A program made the translations under genes and the position numbers. Below are positions 8,495-17,590 of a stretch of DNA of 51,582 nucleotides, one piece after another. This DNA comes from Candidatus Caldisaccharidevorator malaysiensis (GTDB taxonomy: Bacteria > Armatimonadota > Fervidibacteria > Fervidibacterales > Fervidibacteraceae), in NCBI GenBank assembly GCA_025057575.1, contig JANXBO010000016.1, forward strand, positions 1 to 51,582, read 5' to 3'. The notes beneath the pieces were generated by a model, which worked only from the letters and a program-made list of their open reading frames with translations, had not been told where the DNA came from and searched no databases. Position 1 is the first letter of the stretch. Every line of letters begins with the position of its first letter.

Positions 8495-10030
8495 ATGGAA
8501 AACACCCCACCTTTGCCCGCTAATGGGTTTAAGTGGCGATTGTCGTCGGCATTGGCTCTTGTGTTCCTTTTGCTCATTACGTTTGCCTTAGGGTATCAAG
8601 TAGGTCAATGGCAAAATGCTCTTCCCATAAAGAGCCTAACGGCAGGGACCAGTTTTCGGACGGGTCAATCTCCCGCATCGGGTCAGCAGGGTCAAGGACA
8701 GACCCTGTCCCTAAGACCGATTCAGAAACTTTTTGAGGTTTACCAGGTGCTCCAGAGGAACTTCTACGATCCGAGCAAATTGGAAGAGGAGAAACTGGCA
8801 GAAGGGGCGATTATTGGGCTGTTAGCCCGCACCGGGGACCGATACACCCACTACAAAGGTCCGGCTGATTTGGTCCAGTTTGAGTCCAAAAGCCACGGTG
8901 AGTTTGAGGGGATCGGTGCCGAACTCACTTTAGTGCCGGACCTTCAGACCGGAAAGCAGCGACTCACCATTGCCAATGTCTTTCCCGAGCAGCCAGCAGC
9001 CAAAAGCGGACTGGCTCCCTTAGACCGCATCGTGAAAATTGACGGCAAGCCGACCGAGGGGATGACTTTGGAACAGGCTGTTTCCCTCATCAGAGGACCC
9101 AGAGGCACGAAGGTGACATTGACGATTGAGCGGGATGGCATTCCTGAACCCTTTGACGTGGTGATCACCAGGCAACGGGTCCAGATTCCCGTCCTTCAGA
9201 AGAAAATCCTGGAGGCAAATGTCGGTTACATCCGACTTTTGGAGTTTAACGAACGGGCAGCCAACGAAGTGGCGAAAGTTGTCAGAGAACTGAAAGATGC
9301 CGGTGTCAAGGGTCTGATCCTGGACCTGAGGGGTAATGCCGGTGGACTTCTTGAGGCGGCCGTGGAAGTCGCCAGCATTTTTATCCCGAAGGGTCCTATC
9401 GTGACAGTCCGCAGTCGGTTAGAAGGGGAACAAGTGTTTGAGGCAAACCCGGCGCGATATATCCCCTGGAAGGTGCCGATGCTGGTTTTGGTGGATAAGC
9501 AGAGCGCTTCCGCCAGTGAAATCGTCGCCGGCGCACTGAAAGACCATGGTGTCGCCCGAATTGTCGGGGAGAAAACCTATGGCAAGGCATCGGTGCAGAC
9601 TGTTGTGGGGTTGAAAACCGGTGGTGCTCTGGTGGTGACGACGGGTTCCTACTTCACCCCGTCGGGATACGACATTCAGGCTGGTGGAGGAATAGAACCC
9701 CAAATTAAACTGGAGGGCGAAGACGCCGATAAAGCCCACAACAAAAAACTGGCTCAGGAATGGATTAAGCGGGGAGTCCAACATCTGAAAGCCAACGAGA
9801 TCGCTGATGCCATTCTGTCGTTTAGCCGCGCTGGAGAACTGGATAAAGACAACAAGGAAGCCTCCGCTCTGTTCCGAAAGGCGGTCGGTCAATACATCGC
9901 CGAACGGGCAGAGAAAAAGAAAGACCAGCAGTTGGAGCGGGCTGTGGAGATTTTGCTGAAGAACATTGAGCCCAAAGCCGCCGAAGCCAGTCCAGCACCA
10001 TCCCAAAGCAAGCGGTCACCGGCTCGTTGA
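8495..10030 (+). CDS. ctpA: Carboxyl-terminal processing protease, S41 family
   Basis: A membrane-anchored periplasmic serine protease. One membrane helix lies near residues 17-35, followed by an alpha-helical N-domain, a PDZ domain (AAKSGLAPLDRIVKIDG, RGPRGTKVTLTIERDG) and the S41 catalytic core. The catalytic serine is in SASASEIVAGAL and the lysine in GEKTYGKASVQT. About 90 residues follow the core; they read as one or two TPR-like helical pairs (GVQHLKANEIADAILSFSRA), an extension not found in minimal CtpA. ATG at 8495 follows GGAGGG at 7 bases and is preferred to the in-frame GTG at 8474. It probably cleaves or matures envelope proteins, perhaps the adjacent M23 hydrolase. Confidence 0.95.
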   Translation: MENTPPLPANGFKWRLSSALALVFLLLITFALGYQVGQWQNALPIKSLTAGTSFRTGQSPASGQQGQGQTLSLRPIQKLFEVYQVLQRNFYDPSKLEEEKLAEGAIIGLLARTGDRYTHYKGPADLVQFESKSHGEFEGIGAELTLVPDLQTGKQRLTIANVFPEQPAAKSGLAPLDRIVKIDGKPTEGMTLEQAVSLIRGPRGTKVTLTIERDGIPEPFDVVITRQRVQIPVLQKKILEANVGYIRLLEFNERAANEVAKVVRELKDAGVKGLILDLRGNAGGLLEAAVEVASIFIPKGPIVTVRSRLEGEQVFEANPARYIPWKVPMLVLVDKQSASASEIVAGALKDHGVARIVGEKTYGKASVQTVVGLKTGGALVVTTGSYFTPSGYDIQAGGGIEPQIKLEGEDADKAHNKKLAQEWIKRGVQHLKANEIADAILSFSRAGELDKDNKEASALFRKAVGQYIAERAEKKKDQQLERAVEILLKNIEPKAAEASPAPSQSKRSPAR

Positions 10031-10060
10031 ATCTTGTTGATAGGCGGGGGGGTTCACCCA

Positions 10061-10084
10061 TCGGGGAGGCTGCCCCTTCCCCGA
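10061..10084. repeat. Intergenic hairpin between ctpA and the LysM-G5 gene
   Basis: TCGGGGA and TCCCCGA form a 7-bp stem with a 10-base loop. No T run follows, so it is not a typical intrinsic terminator. It could be an RNA-stabilising or Rho-associated hairpin in the 82-base gap. Confidence 0.35.
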
Positions 10085-10112
10085 GCGACAAAGGGAAGTT
10101 CGGCGACGGTCA

Positions 10113-11075
10113 ATGGGTCATCTAAGGATGGCTTGGGGCGAACGGGTCGTTTACTGGATGATCATCGCCGGTCTGCTGCTTCTCTTAAGCCTTTACCGGT
10201 TCGCCAGTAGACCCGTTGCGGTCACTGTGTCGGGTGTGCCCGTGGCGTGGGTGCCTGATCAGGCGTCGGCGCGAACGGCGATAGAGACCGCCCGCAAACG
10301 CCTCTCGGAACGGCAGGGTTTGCCGGTCGTTTTCTGGGAAAAGGTGGACATTCAATCCTTGAGGCCACCTGAGGGAGAGACCACGGTCTCGCCGTTAGAA
10401 GCCTCAGAGCGGATCCTCCAGAAGGTCACGCCAGCGGTGCGGGCTTGGGTCATTCGGATCAATGGCAACAACACTGTTGCTTTGCCGACGGAAAGCGATG
10501 CGTATCAGACCCTTCAGTGGGTCCAGAGGAAAGTCGTTCCGGAAAAAGAGTTGATGGAACAACCGACTTTTAAAGAGACGGTGGAAGTCGTAGCGGCGCG
10601 CATTCCTTTGGACAAACTCACCCGCCAACCTGAAGCCGCCGCTGAAAGATTAATCGCCGGCGAAGAGTCTCCTGCCTATCACATCGTGCAAAAGGGGGAA
10701 GTCGCTATCCGAATCGCCAAACGCTACCAGTTAAGCCTTTCCCAACTGGAGGCACTGAACCCTGGGCGCAACCTCCACAAACTTCAGATCGGAGACCGTT
10801 TGATCGTTAAAAAGGGAAAACCTTTTCTCACTGTTGTGAGCAAGCACTTGATAACGGAGACGGTGCCCGTTCCTTATGCGGAGGAAAGGAGAGTGGTCCC
10901 GACGATGCCGGCGGGTCGCATCACGATCGGGCAAAAGGGTCGCCCTGGGCTTAAGGAAGTTCGTTACGAGGTGACCTATGAAAACGGTCGGGAGGTCTCC
11001 CGAAAGGTCGTTGCCGAGACCGTCGTTCAGGCGCCCGTTGCGCAAGTCATTTTGGTTGGCGGAGGCAGTCGTTAA
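10113..11075 (+). CDS. LysM and G5 domain protein, membrane-anchored
   Basis: A 320-residue envelope protein. The N-terminal helix (VVYWMIIAGLLLLLSLYRF) anchors it. Residues about 45-185 look like a VanW/YabE-type N-region with no clear catalytic motif. A LysM peptidoglycan-binding domain follows at about 190-235 (YHIVQKGEVAIRIAKRYQLS, NPGRNLHKLQIGDRLIV). A C-terminal G5 domain ends the protein (TETVPVPYAEERRVV, VRYEVTYENGREVSRKVV). The layout resembles the non-catalytic part of YabE/Rpf-like proteins, so it probably binds glycan strands. Its stop overlaps the start of the next gene by one base (TAATG). Confidence 0.88.
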   Translation: MGHLRMAWGERVVYWMIIAGLLLLLSLYRFASRPVAVTVSGVPVAWVPDQASARTAIETARKRLSERQGLPVVFWEKVDIQSLRPPEGETTVSPLEASERILQKVTPAVRAWVIRINGNNTVALPTESDAYQTLQWVQRKVVPEKELMEQPTFKETVEVVAARIPLDKLTRQPEAAAERLIAGEESPAYHIVQKGEVAIRIAKRYQLSLSQLEALNPGRNLHKLQIGDRLIVKKGKPFLTVVSKHLITETVPVPYAEERRVVPTMPAGRITIGQKGRPGLKEVRYEVTYENGREVSRKVVAETVVQAPVAQVILVGGGSR

Positions 11076-12358
11076 TGAATCGCCTTTGGACTGCCCCTTT
11101 CCAACCAATAACCTTCAACCCCGCCCTTGGCGATTTGAGCAAATTGATCGCACCACCCTACGATGTGATTGATGACAAGATGGCGAAGTCCTTGCTGGAG
11201 CGTCATCCCTTCAACGCCGTCCGTTTGATCGTCCCCAAACCCCTCGCCCAGCAACTAAAGGACCCCTATCAGACGGCGTCCCGCTTATGGGCACAATGGA
11301 TCAAAGAAGAAATTCTCATCCCCTGGGATAAAGAATGCATTTTCATCTACTCCCAGCGATTTCCTTGGAGGGGTCGGGAGCGGGAACAGCGAGCGCTCCT
11401 ATGCCCAGTCCCCCTTATGGAATCCGACGATGGTCCGATCCGTCCTCACGAGCAGACCGTCCAGTCGGCTATAGATGACCGGTTGGCTCTTTTGAAAGCC
11501 ACCTGGGCGGAGCACAGTCAAATTTATGCCCTCATTGAAGGCGACGAGCGCTGGGCTTGTTTTTTAAGAGCCACCTCCACTGCGCCCCCCTCTCTCCAAG
11601 CGCAAGATGAAACCTGCCTCCACTGCGCTTGGGTGGTTGACGACCCCTCGTTCATCCAGGAAGTTTCCGATTACTTGTCCGATAAGTGGTTGATCATTGC
11701 CGACGGTCATCATCGTTACCGAACGGCGGTGACTTTCGCCCGTTCGCTTCCTTCATCCGCAAGCCACACCGATCCTGCCCGTTACATCGGTGCCATCATT
11801 GCTGACGGTCGGACCGATACTACTGTCATTCCGACCCACCGGATCCTGCGGTTTCAAAGGGCTGAATTGAAAGACCGCTTCCTTGCCCAGATCCGTCGCC
11901 GTTTCTTTACTCAGAACGTTTGTGATCCCATCACCGACGAGACGATTGACGGTCTTTTGTCCGGTGACCAGCGGTCCTCTTTTCTTTTCACCTCTTGTGG
12001 GGAAACTTGTTTGGTAACCGTCACGGGCTTGGAGTCGGCGGTGAACCAAGCATTGTCGTCCGTTGCCGATGCGTTCAAAAAGGTGCCGACGGCAGTTTTG
12101 CATTTAGGTCTCTTGCCCGTAACGCTATCCAGTTTGGGTATCAAACAGGAAGAAGTTTCTATCGCCTACACCCATAGCGTCCAAGAGGCACTGGCTCATT
12201 CCGCCGATGCCGGGTCGGTCGCCATTCTCGTCCCGCCCCTTAAGGCGGAAGAAGTTATGGCGATTGCTCGGCAGGGGCTTGTCTTACCGCCCAAGACGAC
12301 CTATTTCTTCCCGAAAACGCCTTCCGGCTTCGTGATGAGGTCTCTCAAGCCAATCTAA
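11075..12358 (+). CDS. DUF1015 family protein
   Basis: A 427-residue cytoplasmic protein of the DUF1015 family, whose biochemical role is not established to my knowledge. Characteristic stretches are IAPPYDVIDDKMA near the N-terminus, YSQRFPW, the central IADGHHRYRTAVTFA motif and a C-terminal SVAILVPPLKAEEVMAIA followed by MPPKTTYFFPK-like residues (here LPPKTTYFFPKTP). No signal peptide or membrane helix is seen. It is coupled to the LysM-G5 gene by TAATG, although the two proteins have no obvious shared function. It converges with the HMA selenoprotein candidate, 9 bases away. Confidence 0.93.
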   Translation: MNRLWTAPFQPITFNPALGDLSKLIAPPYDVIDDKMAKSLLERHPFNAVRLIVPKPLAQQLKDPYQTASRLWAQWIKEEILIPWDKECIFIYSQRFPWRGREREQRALLCPVPLMESDDGPIRPHEQTVQSAIDDRLALLKATWAEHSQIYALIEGDERWACFLRATSTAPPSLQAQDETCLHCAWVVDDPSFIQEVSDYLSDKWLIIADGHHRYRTAVTFARSLPSSASHTDPARYIGAIIADGRTDTTVIPTHRILRFQRAELKDRFLAQIRRRFFTQNVCDPITDETIDGLLSGDQRSSFLFTSCGETCLVTVTGLESAVNQALSSVADAFKKVPTAVLHLGLLPVTLSSLGIKQEEVSIAYTHSVQEALAHSADAGSVAILVPPLKAEEVMAIARQGLVLPPKTTYFFPKTPSGFVMRSLKPI

Positions 12359-12367
12359 CGACGAAGC

Positions 12368-12895
12368 CTAAGGTTCCACAGTTAGACCCGATGCTCCCTC
12401 TACGGCTCCGATCAATCGGTCCAGCGAGACGGAAGGTCGGTCCTTTCCTTCTTCCCATTGAGTTTGCAGGTGAACGATGGCGATTCCCTGGCGCACGTCC
12501 GCCCGAGCATCCACCACTCCCTTAACCCTCTTCAAACCCTGGACAACCAATTCCTGATTCTCGTTTGTCAGCCCCTTAATCTTCAGGACGATCCCAGCCG
12601 TGTAGGGCTCGCCGTGCATCGGGGGCACTTTGCTGACGACTTGCGCCAGATGGGTTAAATCCGTCAAACCGATCTGATACTCCACAACAGCCGTTTTCGT
12701 TTGAAGGGTCGGTTCCTCCACTTTGAGCACACCGACAGCAGCCTTGAGGGCAGCTGACAGCCGCCCGATGCAACCCCCTCAGCGGATTTCGGGAATGCGA
12801 AGGGAAACCCGCGCCGTTTTCACCGGAGCGGGTTCCTGCCCAGCAGCCAGGTGGGCGACAAGAGCCATGACTGAGAAAACTATCAGCATCCGCAT
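12368..12895 (-). CDS. Candidate selenoprotein: exported protein with two HMA-type domains, first motif UxxC
   Basis: From ATG at 12895, 8 bases after GGAAGGGGG, one frame runs to 12368 with a single in-frame TGA at 12779-12781 (codon 39). Residues 1-19 are a signal peptide (MLIVFSVMALVAHLAAG, cleavage near AAG-QE). Residues about 28-95 form an HMA domain: ARVSLRIPEIR, TGA, GGCIGRLSAALKAAVGV, VEEP. HMA domains carry M/I-x-C-x-x-C at this point, so the TGA stands at the first metal-binding cysteine, giving U39-G-G-C42. Residues about 100-172 resemble a second HMA fold (AGIVLKIKGL, VVQGLKRVKGVVDARAD) that has no cysteines. Conventional calling would keep only the part after an internal GTG at 12730. 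A role in periplasmic metal, mercury or copper binding is inferred from the fold. Confidence 0.85.
12748..12766 (-). promoter_or_regulatory. Candidate bacterial SECIS element
   Basis: On the minus strand GGGCGGCT and AGCTGCCC form an 8-bp stem (one G-U pair) closed by a GTC loop. The loop G is 21 bases after the in-frame TGA, within the 16-37 base window for bacterial SECIS, and the loop opens with G-U as in known elements. The stem lies inside the coding sequence, as expected for bacteria. Confidence 0.72.
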
Positions 12896-13006
12896 TCACG
12901 ATACCCCCTTCCGATCACTAAATCTGCTACAAGCGATTGGTGACGACAATAGCGAGCCGTCAGGCTTAAGATATAGGGACAGGACACAAAAGGGGGAATC
13001 TTGGCG

Positions 13007-13402
13007 GTGAAGCCGCCCTTTTTGAGCCAACTGAAGTTTGACAGCAACGGTCTGATCCCTGCTATTGTTCAGGATGACGAAACGGGAGAGGTCTTGACTC
13101 TTGCTTATATGAACGAGGAAGCGATCGTCAAGACATTGGAAACGGGAAGGACCTGGTTTTACCGCAGAAGCCTGGGGCGGCTGATGATGAAGGGAGCCAC
13201 TTCGGGCAATATTCAAATCGTTACAGAAGTTTTGACCGACTGCGATAGAGACTGCCTGGTCATTAAAGTCCGACCACAGGGTCCTGCTTGTCACGAGGGA
13301 TTTCGGTCCTGCTTCTACCAAAGGGTCAGCGAAAAGGGCGAATTGGAGATTTTTCTGGAGCCAGTCGCCGGCAAGACGACTCAACAGACTCAACAGGGAT
13401 GA
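13007..13402 (+). CDS. hisI: Phosphoribosyl-AMP cyclohydrolase
   Basis: HisI opens the purine ring of phosphoribosyl-AMP in the third step of histidine synthesis. The short monofunctional form is present, without a fused HisE. Motifs are [16 protein letters not shown] residues ([12 protein letters not shown]), [18 protein letters not shown] and [19 protein letters not shown], the last holding the metal ligands and conserved cysteines. GTG at 13007 is 10 bases after AGGGGG and fits better than the in-frame TTG at 13001. Its stop overlaps the next start (ATGA). No other his genes are in the window. Confidence 0.95.
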   Translation: MKPPFLSQLKFDSNGLIPAIVQDDETGEVLTLAYMNEEAIVKTLETGRTWFYRRSLGRLMMKGATSGNIQIVTEVLTDCDRDCLVIKVRPQGPACHEGFRSCFYQRVSEKGELEIFLEPVAGKTTQQTQQG

Positions 13403-16050
13403 ACGACCGGAAAAAGTCCCAGGGCTCATCAGAAATTAACCGTAGGAGTGCAACGATTGCGACGATCCTCATCCTTTTGTGGTCCAGTTATCAAGCCGTT
13501 CCCGTTGCCAGCCAAGTGGGTGCCCAGTGGTTTGCCCAGCGGGCTCGGGAGCGGGCAGCAGAGGGCGACTGGGAAGGTGCCATTGACGAACTGCGCAGCG
13601 CCTTGCGCATGGACCCTTCTCTGGATGAGGAAAGGAGGCTTCTCGCTGCTGCCTATTTCAAAGTCGGAAAACCAAAAGAGGGACTTTTTCATCTTCGTTT
13701 TCTCGTCCGAAAGGACCCGTCGGACAAAAAAAGTCTATTGCCCTTAGCCGAAGCATTAGAAAAGATGGGGCAGGTCAATGAGGCATTGACCTTTTTGTCC
13801 CGAGGTTATCACAGGGCACCACAAGACCCAGAAATTAGGGTCCATCTGTCACGCCTGTTGATCGCAACCGGTCGCTGGCAAGAAGCCGTTGAACATCTTA
13901 AGTGGGTCCTTCACCGAGTTCCCGACTATGCCCCCGGTCACTATCACTTAGCCCTTTTTTACGAATCTCAAGGGGACTGGAGCCGTGCTCTTCATCACGC
14001 TTTGCAAACCGTCCGCCTCGCCCGTCAAAACCCTGATGCCCTCTTTCTTGCTTTTCGCCTTTCGCTGCGCAACCAGAAGGATGACCAGGCTCGTTTTCTG
14101 GCAAGAACCTTAAGAAGGCTGTTTCCCAAAGACGAAAGGGTGCTTCAAGAGATTGGGAGGACCTACGCAGAATTTGAAAGGTGGAACGATGCCGCTTCCT
14201 TTTTGAAAAGGGCTGTTTCTGTAAACCCAAAGTCCTCAGAGACCAGGCGTTTGTTAGCAGAGGTATTGATGCGCCTTAGACTGTGGCCGCAAGCCCTTTA
14301 CCAAATTCAAATCCTTCGCAAGGAACAACCTGACGAGCCCTCCCTTCTTCACGCTTATGTAGAATGCCTCCTGAACTTGAAACGAAGAGAGCAGGCAATC
14401 CAAGTGTTGCTCCGATGGGCGCAACTTCATCCCAAAGATCCAAAACCCTACCTCTTGCTGGCTCGCATCGCTCTTGAAAAGGGGGACAGGCGTTTAGCCC
14501 TCTCTGCCTACCGAAGAGCCGTCTTTCTGAGACCCCCACTGGAGGTCCTGGCGGAAGCAGCCGAAGCCGAGGAAGCCTATGGTGATCCTGACCGCGCTTT
14601 AAATCTCTACCAACGGATCCAGCATCGTCAACCAGAAAATCCTTACTGGCGTGTCAAAAGAGCCGAACTGCTGATGAGGCTCAAAAAGTATCAGTCCGCT
14701 CGCCGGGTGCTCTTATCTGCCTTACGGAAGTTCCCCGATGACCCCTCCTTGAACGCCCTAATGGGGCTCTGGCTGGCACGGATGGTGCGTTGGGACGAAG
14801 CCCCCGCTTACCTTGTCAAGACGGTTACGGGACCCTCTTACCCCACCCGTTGGACTCCCCTGACCTTGGAGGCGGTGGGCACTCTTGTGGAGATCTACTT
14901 GTGTCAGGACCGCTGGAAGGAAGCCGTTCGTCTCTGCGACCGGTTGCTGTTGGAAAAGCCCCATCCCAACCTTCTTATCTGGTGGGCGCAGGCAATGGAC
15001 GAAGGGGGGCACCGCGTCGCAGCGGCTCGGCGACTAACCGCTAGTGCATCGTTCCGGTCGGGATACCTACCCGTTGTTCTTACTGTTGCCGATCTGTGGC
15101 TTTCGGCAAACGATTTGGTGACGGCACAAGCGGTGTGGGACCGTTGGCTTCAACAGGTCGGCAAGGGTGCGCAAGGCGATCGGTTCTATGGTGAGGTCGC
15201 CCGGTTTTGGTTGGACAGGAACCGACCGACGGAAGCCCTTGCCGTGATAGAAAAAGGGCTTTCCTTTTGGTCTCAGTCGCACCTGTTGCAACGGCTTCAG
15301 GTGGAAGCCTACCTATTGGGGAAAGGCTATGCCGCTGCCGTCCGCCAAGCGGGACTCTTATTGAAGGCCCATCCCAATGATAAGTGGGCAGCGCTTCTCT
15401 ACGCCCAGGGAGCCGTCAACCTTTGGGGCGATGCGGCTCTTGAGAAAGTTTCGGCGCTACTGCCAGCAGAACCGCATCTGGCAAAGGTCAAAGAAATCCT
15501 CGCTTCCCACACTAACTCTGGCAACCTAAGAGAGACCTCGTCGGACAGCCAGATTAGCGGGACTAATATCGCCGATGGGTTCAACAAAAGGCTCGCCGAA
15601 CTGTGGGGCAAGGCGCAGGAGGCTGCCGATAGACAACAATGGTCCCAGGCGCTGCGCTATGCCCGATCGGTCCTTGCCCAGAATCCCTCCTTTTTGCCAG
15701 CCTACGACCTCTTAATTGAGGCGTATTCGCAGATGAAAGACTTGGACCAGGCGGTTAAGGGCTTCAGCTGGTTGGCAAATCAAAAAAAGGACGAACTGAC
15801 CCTAAATTACGCTGCTGCTCGTGCCTTGGAGAAAGCCGGTCTTTATCGGCGGTCTGTTCCTTACTGGCAGCGAGTCTGTGCGTTGACGGACCACTCACCG
15901 GAGTTTATGGACCGGCTGAAGGGGGCTTTGGACCAATCCGGGCGTCCAAAAGAAGCCAAATGGATAGAAAAATTTCTAAAACGATGGGAGCGCAGGGGGA
16001 AGGGGAAAGATGAAACTGATGGACCGACTCCATCGCCTTCAGCAGATTGA
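13399..16050 (+). CDS. Large tetratricopeptide-repeat protein
   Basis: An 883-residue protein made largely of TPR units. An N-terminal hydrophobic stretch ([19 protein letters not shown]) looks like a signal peptide or anchor, so the repeats are probably periplasmic. Examples of repeat signatures are [41 protein letters not shown] and [20 protein letters not shown]. The C-terminus ends in a basic and acidic tail. TPR arrays scaffold protein complexes, so the partner cannot be named. The ATG overlaps the hisI stop by 4 bases. The 3' end overlaps the next gene by 41 bases, indicating co-transcription. Confidence 0.9.
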   Translation: MNDRKKSQGSSEINRRSATIATILILLWSSYQAVPVASQVGAQWFAQRARERAAEGDWEGAIDELRSALRMDPSLDEERRLLAAAYFKVGKPKEGLFHLRFLVRKDPSDKKSLLPLAEALEKMGQVNEALTFLSRGYHRAPQDPEIRVHLSRLLIATGRWQEAVEHLKWVLHRVPDYAPGHYHLALFYESQGDWSRALHHALQTVRLARQNPDALFLAFRLSLRNQKDDQARFLARTLRRLFPKDERVLQEIGRTYAEFERWNDAASFLKRAVSVNPKSSETRRLLAEVLMRLRLWPQALYQIQILRKEQPDEPSLLHAYVECLLNLKRREQAIQVLLRWAQLHPKDPKPYLLLARIALEKGDRRLALSAYRRAVFLRPPLEVLAEAAEAEEAYGDPDRALNLYQRIQHRQPENPYWRVKRAELLMRLKKYQSARRVLLSALRKFPDDPSLNALMGLWLARMVRWDEAPAYLVKTVTGPSYPTRWTPLTLEAVGTLVEIYLCQDRWKEAVRLCDRLLLEKPHPNLLIWWAQAMDEGGHRVAAARRLTASASFRSGYLPVVLTVADLWLSANDLVTAQAVWDRWLQQVGKGAQGDRFYGEVARFWLDRNRPTEALAVIEKGLSFWSQSHLLQRLQVEAYLLGKGYAAAVRQAGLLLKAHPNDKWAALLYAQGAVNLWGDAALEKVSALLPAEPHLAKVKEILASHTNSGNLRETSSDSQISGTNIADGFNKRLAELWGKAQEAADRQQWSQALRYARSVLAQNPSFLPAYDLLIEAYSQMKDLDQAVKGFSWLANQKKDELTLNYAAARALEKAGLYRRSVPYWQRVCALTDHSPEFMDRLKGALDQSGRPKEAKWIEKFLKRWERRGKGKDETDGPTPSPSAD

Positions 16051-16738
16051 CAGCCGATTGGACGAGATCCGGTCCGAGTTGCAAACCCTGGATCGGGGCG
16101 AGGAACTGAGCAAAAAAGCCGACGAACTGGACCAGGCTCTCAAGGCGCAATCCGAGGAAGTGAGAAACCTTCGCCGGCAGATCAAAGATGCCGAATTGGA
16201 ACTGGAAGATACCGCTAACAAAATCAACCATTTTCGTCAACTCCTCAACAGCGGACGAATTCGTAGTGGAAGAGAAGTAGAGAAGACGGAGAAGGAATTG
16301 CAGGAACTGGCACGGCGAAAGGATCAATTGGAAGACCGGCTTTTGGCGGCCTTGGAGCGGCTGGAGAGTCTGGAAAAGAAAATTGAGGAAGAGAAGAAGA
16401 TTCTGGAACAGAGTCGGCGGGAACTGGAAAACCTACGGGCACGGGCTCAGGAGCGCTACCAGGTCCTTACCGAAGAACGAGTGCGGTTAACATCGGAGCG
16501 GCAGGAACTGGTTCCCACTATAGACGAGGAAATCTTGTCACGATACGAGCGGCTGCGCGCTCGGTTAGGCGGTCTTGCCGTCGCCCATGTGGAAAAGGGA
16601 ATGTGCACCGGCTGCCGCGTTGCCCTGACCTCTCAAACCCTGCGATCTCTTTTTAACAGAGACAATCTAGAGACCTGTGAAAACTGCGGTCGCTATCTCT
16701 ATCTCCCGCCTGCCCCTCATAACGGAGAAGAACCGTAG
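16010..16738 (+). CDS. C4-type zinc ribbon coiled-coil protein
   Basis: A 242-residue protein with a long coiled coil over residues about 5-175 ([20 protein letters not shown] to ERYQVLTEERVRL). A C-terminal zinc ribbon follows: CTGC, 17 residues later ETCENC, then GRYLYLP. This is the architecture of the widespread C4-type zinc ribbon family (sometimes called CdsZ), thought to bind nucleic acid or ribosomes, though the function is not settled. The start overlaps the end of the TPR gene by 41 bases, with GGGGAAAG just upstream of the ATG. No membrane segment is seen. Confidence 0.92.
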   Translation: MKLMDRLHRLQQIDSRLDEIRSELQTLDRGEELSKKADELDQALKAQSEEVRNLRRQIKDAELELEDTANKINHFRQLLNSGRIRSGREVEKTEKELQELARRKDQLEDRLLAALERLESLEKKIEEEKKILEQSRRELENLRARAQERYQVLTEERVRLTSERQELVPTIDEEILSRYERLRARLGGLAVAHVEKGMCTGCRVALTSQTLRSLFNRDNLETCENCGRYLYLPPAPHNGEEP

Positions 16739-16800
16739 GGGCTAAACTATTATTGACCCAAACAGTTAGCGTCACCATCTGGGAAAAGGGGGTCCTGTCT

Positions 16801-17172
16801 ATGCCACTTTACGATTACCGTTGCCAATCGTGCGGAAAAGTCTTCACTTACCTGGTTGGTGTGGTGGCTGATAATACGGATCCGCACTGTCCCCAGTGTG
16901 GTAGCACCGAACTGACCCGCCTCGTTTCCAAAATTAGAGCCCATCTGAGCGAGGATACTCGTCTGGAACAGATGGCATCCAGTTTTGAATCAATGGACAT
17001 TCCCGATCATCCGTCGCCCCGAGACTTGCGGCGATTCGTCAAGCGTTTGTCTGGGGCAATGGGGGATGAAGTGGACAAGGAAATTTTTGACGAAATGGAG
17101 CAGGCTCTTGAGGAGGAGGTAAAGAAAGAAAGAGGGCAAAGAAGTTGGGAAAGGGACGAGACGATTTACTAA
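16801..17172 (+). CDS. FmdB-family zinc ribbon protein
   Basis: A small putative regulatory protein of the FmdB family. It begins MPLYDYRCQSCGKVF and has a second pair CPQCGS, giving a four-cysteine zinc ribbon in the first 40 residues. The remainder is charged and helical, ending in an acidic then basic tail. ATG at 16801 is chosen because every FmdB protein starts MPxYxYxC. Roles in transcription control have been proposed from the founding formamidase operon but are not proven. It sits between the C4 zinc ribbon gene and the folate genes in one direction of transcription. Confidence 0.92.
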   Translation: MPLYDYRCQSCGKVFTYLVGVVADNTDPHCPQCGSTELTRLVSKIRAHLSEDTRLEQMASSFESMDIPDHPSPRDLRRFVKRLSGAMGDEVDKEIFDEMEQALEEEVKKERGQRSWERDETIY

Positions 17173-17209
17173 ACCACTTTTCTTTGCGGGCAGGGAAGAG
17201 GGACGACGG

Positions 17210-17590
17210 GTGAAGGGATTGCTGATCGTCAAGGGCTTGACAACCCTCAGCCGAGTCGGCTGTTTGCCGACGGAGCAAAAAGTTCCCCAGCCAATAGAGG
17301 TGGACCTGGAACTGGAACTCGAACTGGGGCGTGCAGCGGCAGAAGATAGCCTCCGCGATGCCCTGGACTATCGGCGCGTGTGTGACCTGACCCGAAGCCT
17401 ACTGGAAAACAACAGTTACCGGCTACTGGAAGCAGCTGCCTTCGCCATTGCCAAAGAGGTCCTCGCTTGCTTTCCTCAGGTCCAACGAGTGAAATTGCAA
17501 ATCCGCAAGCCTCATCCTGCCATCCCCGTTCCCCTTCACTTTGCCGCCGTCTCTTTAGACCTCACCCGTCAGGATATCGTTAGCCCATAA
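17210..17590 (+). CDS. folB: Dihydroneopterin aldolase
   Basis: FolB cleaves 7,8-dihydroneopterin to 6-hydroxymethyl-dihydropterin in folate synthesis. The 126-residue length is typical. Landmarks are LLIVKGLTTLSRVGCLPTEQ near the start, the pterin-binding DYRRVCDLTRSLLENNSYRLLE region with its conserved Glu, and VQRVKLQIRKPHPAIP. The usual GVxxxER motif is changed to VGCLPTEQ, a modest divergence. The GTG start follows GGGACGACGG. It abuts folK directly (stop at 17590, ATG at 17591), so the next two steps of folate synthesis are encoded together. Confidence 0.94.
   Translation: MKGLLIVKGLTTLSRVGCLPTEQKVPQPIEVDLELELELGRAAAEDSLRDALDYRRVCDLTRSLLENNSYRLLEAAAFAIAKEVLACFPQVQRVKLQIRKPHPAIPVPLHFAAVSLDLTRQDIVSP

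Noticed and set aside
12779..12781. A genome-wide TGA-to-Gly or TGA-to-Trp code instead of selenocysteine
   Set aside because: Other genes in the window end cleanly at TGA, often with overlapping starts, and both in-frame TGA codons fall at cysteine positions rather than at Gly or Trp.
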